Program-made: the position numbers and the translations under genes
NCBI GenBank assembly: GCA_963702445.1
Contig: CAVPCZ010000009.1
Coordinates: forward strand, 124,001-188,000
Length of the DNA: 64,000 nucleotides
Reading direction: 5' to 3'
DNA from: CAVPCZ01 sp963702445
GTDB lineage: Bacteria > Bacteroidota > Ignavibacteria > UBA10030 > UBA6906
The notes under the pieces: model-generated
Database searches by the model: none
Told to the model about the DNA's origin: nothing
What the model saw: only the letters and a program-made list of their open reading frames with translations
In this document: positions 10,120 to 20,557 of the stretch, piece after piece
How positions within the stretch are numbered: position 1 is the stretch's first letter
Layout of the letters: each line of letters starts with the position of its first letter

Positions 10120-11118
10120 AGAGTCTCGCATGCATTCCGGGCCTGCTGCTTCTTTGTGCCTCTCTTGTCTCTCCGGCGGCGGCGCAGCGGGAGGGAGAGG
10201 CCACTGCCGAGGTGAGCATTCGTGGCGGAGCGAAGAGATGGCCGGAGGCCAATCGATGGACAGCCGCCGTCAAACGGGGAGGGGAGGACCGGGTATCCTA
10301 TACGCTGGAAAAAGAAGTCCCCTACGGCGCACCCTATCCGGCCGCACAGACGATCGATCCCGACGGCCGGAGCCTGGTGGTGGATTCCTTTGACGGGGTT
10401 GTGGAGTTGTATGACGGTGCGGGCATTCTTGTAAGAACATGGAGACCTTTTGCCGGGAGCGGACCGGATCACGAGCGGATTCTGAAATGCCTTCCCGCCG
10501 ACAATGGAGTGCTGTTTCTCTGTTCCGAACCAGGGTCGGGCAACGCCCGCTTAGTGAAGACCGACATCAATTTGAAAGTGCTCTGGTCGCGAGGTCTTTC
10601 CGGTCAATCAGCGGCCGAGATGGCGGTATCGGGGGATGGCGGCATCGTTGCTGTGTGTTCATATTCATCCGACCCTGGATTTCATTTTGAGACAATGATA
10701 GTGGATGCCGGTGGATCGGTTCTTCGCGCTTTGCCGTCACTGTTTCGCACGGGGGATATCGATGCTGAAGGAGACCGGTTCCTTCTGACAGACGGCCGGA
10801 GTGTATCTGGGGCAATCTGCGCGGTGACATGGAGACTGGAACGTGGTGTCTTCCGGAAAAGGCGACTGTCGTGAGCGACGCACGCCTGATTCCCGGAGGC
10901 GGTTGTGTACTGGTTCTCCAGCGTGTGCAGGCAAATGCAGACGGCCTGCTCTATATTGAGCCGGAACTCATTGCTCTGGACGGCAAAGCTCAGATCATCG
11001 GAAGAAAGAAGATAAACGGAGCGTCAGGACATCAGGCGACACTTCTTCTGATTCCGGCAAAGTTACGCTCGTGGTTGGTGAGGCGTCCTTCCAATGCGAT
11101 CTAAGTGATTTAAAATAA
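10116..11118 (+). CDS. Exported hypothetical protein, propeller-like, two frameshifts
   Basis: The ATG at 10116 overlaps the preceding stop as ATGA, so translation is probably coupled. A signal peptide (Met-Lys-Ser-Leu to Ala-Ala-Ala-Gln) precedes about 310 residues with repeated strand motifs (D-P-D-G-R-S-L-V-V-D, S-G-D-G-G-I-V-A-V) that suggest a small beta-propeller. The reading frame shifts near 10857 (the Arg-Lys-Ala-Thr-Val-Val junction, an A run) and again near 11050. Following codon use and strand pattern, the true C-terminus is ...Cys-Asp-Leu-Ser-Asp-Leu-Lys with a TAA at 11116-11118, not the earlier stop at 11104. No family is recognised and no T9SS tail is seen. Confidence 0.55.
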
Positions 11119-11137
11119 ACAGCTTACATTCTTTTCC

Positions 11138-11166
11138 TTGACACTCCCAAAGTGGTTTAGTATATT
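11138..11166 (+). promoter_or_regulatory. Near-consensus sigma-70 promoter of the second TonB receptor operon
   Basis: TTGACA (11138-11143), exactly 17 nt, then TATATT (11161-11166). The ATG of the receptor is at 11287, so the leader is about 114 nt. In the leader GCCTGCGG (11180-11187) can pair with CCGCAGGC (11217-11224), an 8-bp perfect stem with a 29-nt loop. The upstream gene ends only 20 nt before the -35 box. Confidence 0.6.
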
Positions 11167-11286
11167 GACTTCACTGATCGCCTGCGGCCGTCCTGGTCTA
11201 CTCATCATTTCCTCATCCGCAGGCAATCCACGAGTTCCTTCTTTCCTCAGGTTGTTGATCAGCCTTCTACCATTTCAGGAGCATTT

Positions 11287-14200
11287 ATGAAGGTGTTTGC
11301 TACTCTTTGCACTGCTGCCCTGATCCTCCTCACCGCTGTCGCGTTTTCCGGTACGACCGGCAAGATTGCCGGGACGGTGAAGGACGCCAAGACGGGCGAA
11401 CCGCTGCCCAGCGCCAACGTCGTCATCGAGGGAACGACGCTCGGCGCGGCGACGAATCCTGACGGTTATTTCGCCATCCTCAACATCCCTCCCGGACAGC
11501 TACCGTGTTGTGGCGAACCTTGTCGGCTACAAACAGGCCACGTCGGTCAATGTCCGTGTTGACATCGACCAGACGACCGATCTGAACATCCGGATGAACG
11601 AAGAAGCCATCACCGGCGAAGAAGTGACGGTGGTCGCCACACGGCCGGTGGTGCAGAAGGACGTTGCCGCCAGCCGTGCGAACATTGAAGCGGGCGAAAT
11701 CGAGAAACTCCCCGTGACAAGCGTGCAGAGCGTGATAACGCTCCAGGCCGGTATCCAGGGCGGTCTGGTGATTCGCGGTGGCGCGAGCGACCAGACCGCG
11801 TTTGTCATGGATGGCATGACGCTGCGCGACGAGCGTACCAACCAGCCATTTACGGGAATCAGCCTCAGTTCAATTCAGGATGTGCAGGTTCAAACCGGCG
11901 GTTTCAACGCCGAGTACGGAAACATCCGGTCGGGCGTTGTGAATGTCGTGACGCGCGAAGGAGGGACATCGAAGTACAGCTTCAATGTCATCGGGCGCTA
12001 CAGGCCGGCGGGACCGAAGCATTTCGGTGCGTCCATCTATGACTTCAACTCGTACTGGGTCCGGCCGTACGTCGATGATCAGGTAGCCTGGACCGGTACC
12101 TCGACAGTGGGTGCGGATGGAAAACCGCTGTGGGATCAGTGGACACAGGCGCAGTATCCGGATTTCGAGGGATGGAACAGCGTCTCGCAGAAGCTGCTTG
12201 CAAGCGGTGTCGCCCTCTCTCCGGCGGCGGCACAGGAGGTCTGGTTGTGGGAGCACAGACGGCAGGCTGAAGTCAAAGATCCCGACTGGGATGTGGATAT
12301 GGGTTTCGGAGGGCCCGTCCCGTTTGTTTCAGAAGAATTGGGGAACCTCCGGTTCTTTGCCTCGTATCGCCAGCAATCCACGCAATATCTTGTCCCTCTT
12401 TCCCGTAATGGCTACCAGGAATACAACGGTCAGTTGAAAATCACCTCCGACGTCGGACCGGGCATGAAGCTGATGGTCTCCGGCCTCGATCGCAAAACTG
12501 GACGGCACGAACGACAACAACGTCGGGAATGCGGGGATGTTCCGCACCGCATCCGATATTGCCGCGTCACTCACCAGTGCGAACAGTGTTTCCGGCTATG
12601 TGGATGCACGGTTCTTCGGGACGGATTACTGGGCGCCGACGACGACAAATATCAAGATGTTCGGTGCGAAGTTCTCCCACGCAATCAGCTCCTCGACATT
12701 CTACGAAGCAACGCTCCAATCCTATTTCCAGGGCACCGATACAAGCCCGGGGACGATGAGGGATACGGAAAAGAAGTATCTCTTCGGGAACGACTACTAT
12801 CTGGACGTGGCTCCGCTGGGCTATATGCCCTATCCAAGCACGGGAATTACCGGGATGCGCATGGGCGTGGGTATGAGCAACTCGCGCGACAGGAGCCGTG
12901 TGCAGTCGACGAACCTGAGATTCGACATGACCAGTCAGCTGGACAAGTACAATCAGGTGAAGGCGGGACTGGAATTCAGCTACACGGACAACAATGTCGA
13001 TTCCTACAATGAAGACATCGTTCTCCCGACCGGCCGTTACGACGCGAGCTGGCACAACTATCCGCTCCGCGGCGCGCTCTACGTGCAGGACAAACTGGAA
13101 TTTGAAGGGATGATCGCCAATCTCGGTCTGCGCGTCGAATACCTGAATCCGAACGGGGACTGGATCGAGTACCAGGACGATCCATTCAACAGTGTGTTTG
13201 CAGGGGGGGATCTCTACCAGGTCTTCCCGGTGATCTCCGCGCCGGCGACACTTACCGTAAGCCCCCGTCTGGCCATTGCCTTCCCCATCTCCGAAGAAGC
13301 AAAGCTGTTCTTCAACTACGGGCATTTCCGTCAGGTGCCCGATCCGACCAACGTGTTCATGCTGTCGCGGTACACGGACAACGAACAGGTCCGGAGTATT
13401 GCCGATCCCGGAGCCGCCATTCCCGATGACGGTGGCCTACGAGCTGGGTTTTGAGCACAGTTTGCTTGACGAGTATCTCCTTCGCGCAGCTGCGTATTAC
13501 AAGGATGTCTCCAACCAGGGGAAGACCGTCACGTATGTCGGCCGCAACTCGCTGGTGAATTACACGCAGCGCACCAGCAATTCGTACCAGGACATCCGCG
13601 GTTTCGAGCTCACGGTCAGCAAGAACCGCGGGAACTGGGTCCAGGGGTTCATCAACTACACCTACAGTGTCGTTACGGCGGGGTACTTCGGTCTCGGGTA
13701 CCAGTACGAGAGTGCGGCGGACCAGCGCAACTATGAGCGGACGAACGTGTACCAGGAGAAACCGATTCCGCAGCCGTATGCACGGGCGAACATCGATTTC
13801 TTCACGCCGCCTGACTACGGGCCCGAGGTTATCGGCCTGAGCCTCCTCGGCGACTGGCGTTTGAATTTCATCGGGTCCTGGTCTTCCGGCCGCTACGACA
13901 CATGGGCGGGCGGGGGATCCATTCCGGGTCTGCAGTACAACGTGCAGTGGAAGGACTACTGGAACGTGGATATGCGTCTCAGCAAGAACTTCCAGTTCGG
14001 CAACGCGAACCTGCAGTTCTTTATCGACGTCTCCAATCTCTTGAACTTCCGGTACTTTCCCGGGAGCTACGGGTTCTTCGGCAATCGCGACTACGACAAC
14101 TACATGAAGTCGCTCCACCTCCCGGAATTTCCCGGCGCAGTTCAAGACGGCGATCGGATATGTGAATATTCCCGGTGAAGACCGGCCCGGCGAAGTGCGC

Positions 14201-14476
14201 AAAGAAGGCGTACCCTACCAGCCGATCGTTGCCCTTCCACTCATGACCGATCTGCAGCAAGGCCGCGAATCAGCAGTCCGCGTCCGTTCTACTATGTTGC
14301 CGAGAACCGGACAGTACTACCGGTTCGTGAACGGTCAGATGCAGGAAGTGGATCAGGGGACGCTGGATCAGGTGATGGAGGACAAAGCGTACATCGACAT
14401 GCCGAACCAGGAAGCCTTCACGTTCCTGAATCCGCGCAATATTTTCTACGGCATTCGTTTGTCGTTCGACTTATGA
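11287..14476 (+). CDS. TonB-dependent outer-membrane receptor, four frameshifts
   Basis: The start at 11287 follows an AGGAG-like box (cAGGAGcattt). The signal peptide leads into a CarboxypepD_reg-like domain (G-K-I-A-G-T-V-K-D, P-S-A-N-V-V-I-E-G, N-I-P-P-G), a plug (L-Q-A-G-I-Q-G, I-R-G-G, F-N-A-E-Y-G-N-I-R-S-G-V-V-N) and a Tyr-rich barrel. Four frame changes, near 11505, 12497, 13425 and 14150, cut the gene into five open pieces that join into one receptor of about 1060 residues, ending in R-L-S-F-D-L as expected for a barrel C-terminus. The first shift lies in the Pro-Gly-Ser-Tyr-Arg-Val codons, where one base is in excess. It opens an operon with the next four genes. The substrate is unknown. 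Confidence 0.75.
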
Positions 14477-14536
14477 GATCGGTTCCGGAGGCAACGGGGA
14501 CCGTGATAATCGTGAGAATTCCTACGTGAGGCAACA

Positions 14537-16656
14537 ATGAAGAATCTCGTCACTTTCGCAAGCATCCTCTCTTCTTCTCGTGCTTGCCCCTTCGGCGTCC
14601 CGGGCGCAGGGTTACGAAACCCAGTGGATGTCCGTGGGTTCGTTGCACAACTGGTATGCGAACATGGGGTGCGAGAAAGAGGAAGGGCATGCTCTGAAAC
14701 AGCAGGACGGTCTGCAGTGGGAGGCGATCTACCTGAACCAGGACATGCAGGCCGCCAAAGGGACTGTGGATCGGCACGACGAATTTCAAGGATGCGGACG
14801 GCACGGTGTATCCCAACAAAGTCATCGCCGTCGGGCCGCGCTACAGCGGGAACAACGTCTTCTTCCCCCAGAAGTTCGAGGTGGTGTCAAAGTTCGATCC
14901 TCCGGTCGTCAGCGTTGACGGTGTCGTCTCCTACGGAAAACTGGTGGACGTGAAGCGGGTGGATCCGACGATCACCGGTGACCGGATGATCATCAATGAG
15001 GTCACCACCTCGATCGGCCTGAGGATGATCAGGAAGATCTTCCAGTTCAGCCAGGGATATCCACGATGACTATATCGTCAGCGACTACCGCTTCATCAAC
15101 GAATCCGGAAAACGACTGGATTCCGTGATGGTGTATTTCCAGTACCGGTTGTCGGTGTGCGCCACCACGCGATATGTGATCGGCAATGCGACCGGCTGGG
15201 GGATCAACGCGATGCTCGACACGCGGGGGGATGGGGTGAAGAACGATGCCGACGATGCCGTGAATATCCCCGGCGTCTACAGTGCCCCCCATATGCGCAT
15301 CCAGTATGTCATGGCACGGCAAGTATCCCGGGCTTTACGCACATATGACAATCTCGGCGGACCGATCTGGGTCCCTGCATCTGCGTGCCCAGTACGGTGA
15401 TCCCGCCGACACGGTGGGGCGCCTGGGTGCCGCGCAGTTCGTGGGCATCGCCACACTGCATGCCGACAGGTCGGCGACGGACACGCACCGATGACCTGGC
15501 GCAGCCGTCGACCACGTCGTTTGAGGGATCGGACGAATCGCTGCAGCAGCCGGATGCCGACATGTTCAACGCTCCCCGCATGGCGGCCAAGTGGGCATGG
15601 ATGACGAAAAGGCCACGTCAGCCCGCGGCATGCCGACAAGGTGGAACCGGCCGGGAAATTCAGCGAACCGACGGGCGATCCGGCGCTTGGCACGCCGGGA
15701 GGTTTCTCCAATGCCAACGGCTACGGCCCCTACACGCTTGAGCCGGGGCAGGGTATTCATATCGTGCTCGCCGAAGGGGCTTCCGCACTGAGCCGCGCAA
15801 ATCAGATTTCGGTCGGCCGTGCATACAAAGCGGCCCCTACTCCCGCCAATGCCAAAATCAAGAATGAAGCTTTTCTGACAGGAAAGGATTCTCTCTTCCA
15901 GGTGTTCCGCCGGGCGATAGCGAACTTCAAGTCGGGCTGGAAGCTTGCCGAGGCGCCGCGTCCCCCGAAGGTGTTCACTGTGACATCGCAGGGAGACAAG
16001 ATCGCCCTGACCTGGGATCTGTACGATCCGGGAGATCCGAATGTCAAGGGATTCCGCCTGTACCGGACCGTAGGGAAGTATGATGCTGTCGACACTCTTA
16101 TTGCCGATCTCCCCGGTTCGGCCCGCGGGTACAACGATGTGACGCGCCGTGCGCGGTCAGCAGTACTACTATTATCTTCTGGTCGTCGGTGATCCGGCTT
16201 TGAACACCGGCGGAGGCCTGACCCCTCCGGGAATTGCCCTTACCAGCAGCCGGTACTATGCCCAGACATACGACCCGGCGTATCTGCGGCGCCAGGCAGG
16301 TGACCAGGACACCACAAATACATGGGGTCCCGACAGAGAACGGTCCCTGGACGATGAATGACATCCGCATCGTTCCGAATCCCTACAGCATCAGTTCCAA
16401 TCCCTCGACGCTCCGGTTTTCCGAGGAGCCTGACCGGATCTTCTTCTTCAATATTCCCGGCTACTGCAAGATCAGAATCTACACGGAGCTGGGCGAGCTG
16501 ATCAAAGAAATCGACCACACGAACGGGAGCGGCGACGAATACTGGAACTCCATCACGTCGTCCAACCAGGTGATGGTCAGCGGCATCTACATCGTGGTGT
16601 TTGAGAACACCAAGACGGGTGAGCGGGTGATCAAGAAATTGTCTGTGATTCGCTAA
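14537..16656 (+). CDS. Exported operon partner of the TonB receptor, heavily frameshifted
   Basis: The ATG at 14537 is followed by a signal peptide that becomes readable after one shift (Leu/Ala-rich, then Ser-Arg-Ala-Gln). Stitched across about nine frame changes the protein has roughly 700 residues: an N-terminal region of aromatic, beta-rich sequence, a fibronectin III-like segment near 15960-16200 (D-K-I-A-L-T-W-D, G-F-R-L-Y-R-T) and a C-terminal module with N-P-Y, E-L-G-E-L-I-K-E-I and G-I-Y-I-V-V-F, a divergent T9SS-type tail. The density of shifts (about one per 230 bp) is the highest in the window. It occupies the same place behind a TonB receptor as the leftmost gene. It may be a true pseudogene; codon bias argues for sequence error. 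Function unknown. Confidence 0.5.
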
Positions 16657-16674
16657 CGAGAATCGGGGTTGCCC

Positions 16675-17686
16675 ATGAGAACGACCGTTGTCAGTTTTGG
16701 TGATACTGCTCTGTTGTGCTGTGGTCTTCCCTCGTCCGCTCTGGCGCAGAAGAAGCTCGCGCAGACCGGGATGAAATTCCTGAACGTTCTCCCGGACGCG
16801 CGCGCAATTGCTCTCGGCGAAGCTTCACGGCTGTGGAAGGATCGGCGTCCTCCCTGTTCTTCAATACGTCCAGCATGGCGCGTCTGAAGGGATTCACGAG
16901 CGTCTTTCTCGCGCGGACCAACTGGATTGCGGACATGAGCCACATGTATGCCGCGGCCGCGTTCAGCCCGTATGACGGCGAGTACGGCGTCATCGGCGTT
17001 CTTCTTCCAGTCCGTGGACTACGGAGATATTTGAGGAAACCATCCGCTCGACAAACGAGCGCGGGTATCTTGATCTCGGCACATTCAAGCCGACGGGCAT
17101 CATGTTCGGGGTCGGTTATGCGCGCGCGCTGAACGACAAATTCTCGGTCGGCGGCAACGTGAAGTATGTCCGCCAGTCGCTGGGCGATGCCACGAATGAA
17201 GTGGCGGCCGACGGCACGCCCATCAAAGTGTCGAACACCACCAGCGTGTTTGCCTTCGATTTCGGGATCCTGTACAGAACCGGCTTCAAGAGTCTGAACT
17301 TTGGTATGACGGTCCGGAATTTCTCCAAAGAAGTCGTGTACCAGAAGGAGGGATTCCAGCTCCCGCTCACGTTCAGGATCGGCGTTTCGATGAACGTGCT
17401 CGACCTGACCGACATCGAACCGCAGATGCATCAGTTCCTGGTCGCCGCCGATGCCGAACATCCCCGCGACTTTCCGGAGATGCTGCGCGTGGGAGGAGAG
17501 TACACCTTCATGAACATACTCTCCCTCCGCGCCGGCTATGTATCGTCGGCAGATGAGTACGGTTTGTCGTACGGTGCGGGCGTACGCAAAGACTTCGATT
17601 CATTCGGCTTCGGTTTTGACTATGCGTATTTGCCCTTCGGCGTCTTCGATGCCGTGCACCGTTTCTCATTCCAGTTCTCGTTGTAG
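16675..17686 (+). CDS. PorV/PorQ-family outer-membrane protein, three frameshifts
   Basis: From the ATG at 16675 the joined product has about 337 residues: signal peptide, then a beta-barrel of the PorV/PorQ (FadL-like) type. The N-terminal signature is L-N-V-L-P-D-A-R-A-I-A-L-G-E-A followed by F-F-N-T-S-S-M-A, as in PorV proteins that shuttle T9SS cargo to the attachment complex. Further barrel strands include G-V-G-Y-A-R-A and L-R-A-G-Y. Shifts lie near 16830 (a lost C in Glu-Ala-Phe), 17005 and 17032 (extra T in runs). Its place among T9SS-tailed proteins suggests an operon-specific PorV paralogue dedicated to neighbouring cargo. Confidence 0.7.
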
Positions 17687-17726
17687 AACGGTGTTTTCGC
17701 AAACGATTGATAACAGGACACGACGT

Positions 17727-18929
17727 ATGAAACCCTATGTACGTATCCTTCTTCTTGCCGGCCTGCTCGGGCTGATTCTTGGAATGTTCGGGGGCTGCAA
17801 GGAAGATCCTCCCACCAGCCTCTATGACCTGCCGCGGGACACACGCCCGCAGCCGGTCATTGCGAGCGTTGATCCTCCGGCCAGTGCCCTGGCGGGCGTG
17901 ACCGTCATCACCATTACGGGAAGCAACTTTTCGCCGGTGAAGGAGGAGAATCTCGTTTACTTTGATGCCACGCTGGCCCCGATTCTGAGCGCCTCGGCAA
18001 CGCAACTCGTGGTGCGCGCCCCTGTGCTGGTCAAGGATTCCGTCACGCTTCGCGTGATGGTGTACAAGGCAGAACTGTTCAGCGCACCGCGACAGTACAA
18101 GCTGCTCGCGACCGTTGAACCGTTCGGCGGTCTTGCCTCGATCGAAGAGCCATACGGTATCGCGGCTGATGCGGCCGGGAATGTCTACGTTTCCATCGTC
18201 TCAGGCGGGACGGGGGTGGGTGTGAAGAAGATCACCCCTGCCGGCGTGAAGACGGACTATTCGCCGGCAACCCCGGGCGTGACCCGGTGGTCCGGAATGA
18301 AGATCGGACCGGGAGGCGTGCTGTACACGGCGCGCATTCTCCGCGTCATCTATCAGATCCCGGCTGGAGGAGGAGCGGCGGCGATCTGGGTTACCGGATC
18401 CGCCATCGGATCGATCTATGACCTCGATTTCGATGCGGATGGCAATTGCTGGGCCGCCGGCAACAATGCGGCGGTCTACCGGGTGAAGCAGGACAAGACC
18501 ATCAAGCCGTTTGCGTTCACGGGGAATGTCCGCGCCGTCCGTGTGTACAACGGATATGTCTACCTGGGCGGCAAGGTTGATACCACCGAGGGTGTGTGGC
18601 GCGCCCAGATCATCAATGCGGACAGCCTCGGGGCGTTTGAGCAGTATTTCAACTTCACGGCGAAATATCCCACCGGTCTTGTCAATGCGTTGACGTTCGC
18701 CGCCGATGGCGACATGTACATCGGTACCGATGCGGCCGATGCCATCGTCAACGTGCACCCGAGCAAGGTCTCGGAGCCGTTGTATCCGGGTTTGTTCACC
18801 CCCACGACCTATGCATTCACATGGGGTCTGGCGGACGAAATGTACGTCGTCAGAACGGTGAGCACGCCGGCCCTTTTGAAGGTGCGCATGTTGAAAAACG
18901 GTGCACCGTACTACGGAAGACAGCTGTAG
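17727..18929 (+). CDS. Lipoprotein with IPT/TIG domain and beta-propeller
   Basis: I chose the ATG at 17727 because it opens a lipoprotein signal peptide of 400 residues total: positive N-terminus, Leu-rich core and a Cys after Met-Phe-Gly-Gly. Residues 45-130 match an IPT/TIG immunoglobulin-like fold (P-x-I-x-S-V-D-P, G-V-T-V-I-T-I-T-G-S-N-F-S, V-V-R-A-P). The rest has about six propeller-like repeats of the NHL type (G-I-A-A-D-A-A-G-N-V-Y-V, D-F-D-A-D-G-N-C-W-A-A-G). SusE/SusF-like or IPT-NHL surface lipoproteins beside TonB receptors have this build, so it may bind the receptor's substrate on the cell surface. The frame is intact. Confidence 0.72.
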   Translation: MKPYVRILLLAGLLGLILGMFGGCKEDPPTSLYDLPRDTRPQPVIASVDPPASALAGVTVITITGSNFSPVKEENLVYFDATLAPILSASATQLVVRAPVLVKDSVTLRVMVYKAELFSAPRQYKLLATVEPFGGLASIEEPYGIAADAAGNVYVSIVSGGTGVGVKKITPAGVKTDYSPATPGVTRWSGMKIGPGGVLYTARILRVIYQIPAGGGAAAIWVTGSAIGSIYDLDFDADGNCWAAGNNAAVYRVKQDKTIKPFAFTGNVRAVRVYNGYVYLGGKVDTTEGVWRAQIINADSLGAFEQYFNFTAKYPTGLVNALTFAADGDMYIGTDAADAIVNVHPSKVSEPLYPGLFTPTTYAFTWGLADEMYVVRTVSTPALLKVRMLKNGAPYYGRQL

Positions 18930-18965
18930 AAGACAAACCACATCATTAACCGAAAGGAGTTACCT

Positions 18966-20410
18966 ATGAAGGCAGTATATACAGTACTTCTCATGACGCT
19001 GGTGCTGGCGTCTGCGGCGTTTTCGCAGTCGTACACCTGGCAGCATATGGGCAAGTTCCCGCCCTCCGCTGACACACTGCACGGCCCCGGCGTGCACGGC
19101 ATCGCCGTGGATCCCGATGGAAAGGTCTGGATTCAGCACTACTATGCCCTCTCCAAAGACAGCCTTCTGATTCCCAATTATATGTCCGATGTAGACACCA
19201 CTTCGGTGGATAGCATTGGCGCCAGGAAACTGGTGGTCCGGACGTTGCACGTCTACAACAAGGACGGCAGTGAAGCGGCCATCTCCCCCATTATTCTCGA
19301 TCCCCTTCGGCAGCACACGGGACACCATCTCCGGCGGATCGATTACCGTGAAGGGAAAACTCGTGTGGAGCACGACGGGTAATGGAGGGGGCGGAGCGGG
19401 AGCCGGTCTGCGCGCGGATCCCGAGGGAAATATCTGGGCGGTGTTCGGTTCAAAGGTCTACCGGATCAACTACAAGACCGGTGCGGGGCTGGCAAAGTTC
19501 TTCGACCCCACGCCGACAAGAGGGCACGCTGGTTGCTCCCGGCATCGATCAGGACGGGAATGTGTACATCAACCGGGTTGTGACAGATGGATATCCCTTG
19601 TTTGTGTTTGACAAGAACGGCGCGTTCCTGCAGAACGCCCGCGATACGCTGAGAGGGTTTTCACGCGCTGCGGAGGTGAGCAAAGACGGAAACGACATCT
19701 ACTACGCCGGTTTCACCCTTAATGCCATCATCCGCTACCACAACACCGCCATGTCGGGAGTTCTGGGTCCGTGGGATCGGGTGGACACCTTACTCAAGGG
19801 ATTCACTTGCGAGTCGATCGGATGGAACCCGAAGACCGGCCATCTGTGGGTAAGCTCGGGATCATACAACAATATGCCCAACGCCTATCCCGGGGTGACA
19901 ACAACGTGGGAGCCCAATGTATGGTACGCCTACAACACCGCGACGGATCAAATGACCGGTGAGAAGATCAAGTGGGAATTTGGCGTGCCGGCGAGCGCTC
20001 TCGAACGTCCCCGCGGCATCGCGTTCAGCCCGGGTGGCGATACGGCCTACGTCATCGTGTTCGGCGGCAATGCTCCGCCGCCGCCTGGTGTTCGCTGGTA
20101 CAAGCGGGTGCTGACAAGCGTCGAGCCGGTGGAAAGCGGAATCCCCAACGGCTATACGATGTCGCAGAATTACCCGAACCCCTTCAACCCGTCGACGGAA
20201 ATCGTCTTTGCATTGCCGAAAGCGGGATTCACCACCGTGAAGGTGTATGATATGCTCGGCAAGGAAGTCGCAACCCTCGTCAACGAAAATCTTGGTGTCG
20301 GTACATTCAAGACCACGCTTGACGGATCGCGTCTCTCTTCCGGCACCTATGTCTACTCCCTGACATCCGGGAGCACGCGCATCACCAAGAAGATGATGTT
20401 GGTGAAATAA
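18966..20410 (+). CDS. Secreted beta-propeller protein with T9SS tail, two frameshifts
   Basis: AAGGAG ends about 6 nt before the ATG at 18966, and a clear signal peptide follows (ends Ala-Phe-Ser-Gln). The joined product has about 481 residues with NHL-like strands (G-I-A-V-D-P-D-G-K-V-W-I, L-R-A-D-P-E-G-N-I-W, G-I-D-Q-D-G-N-V-Y-I) and a T9SS module (N-Y-P-N-P-F-N-P; final K-K-M-M-L-V-K). Shifts lie at a C run near 19302 and at a lost G near 19523, where Lys-Glu-Gly-Thr reads through once one base is restored. It closes the operon of the receptor at 11287; a terminator follows 32 nt after the stop. Confidence 0.7.
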
Positions 20411-20441
20411 CGTGTTCTTCGGTTTTGTGTGAGGCACCAGG

Positions 20442-20482
20442 CAAAGGCATCCCGCTCAGGCGGGATGCCTTTGTCGTATTTT
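20442..20482 (+). terminator. Intrinsic terminator at the end of the TonB operon
   Basis: CAAAGGCATCCCGC (20442-20455) pairs perfectly with GCGGGATGCCTTTG (20460-20473) across a TCAG tetraloop; a short T-rich stretch (TCGTATTTT) follows. It separates the surface-protein region from the cell-wall cluster that starts at 20558. Confidence 0.75.
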
Positions 20483-20557
20483 ACAGGAGATAGACGTATA
20501 TTATTGAATATTCTTCAACGGCCAAACCGTAACTCAGGAGAAAGAAGGAAAGCCGCA

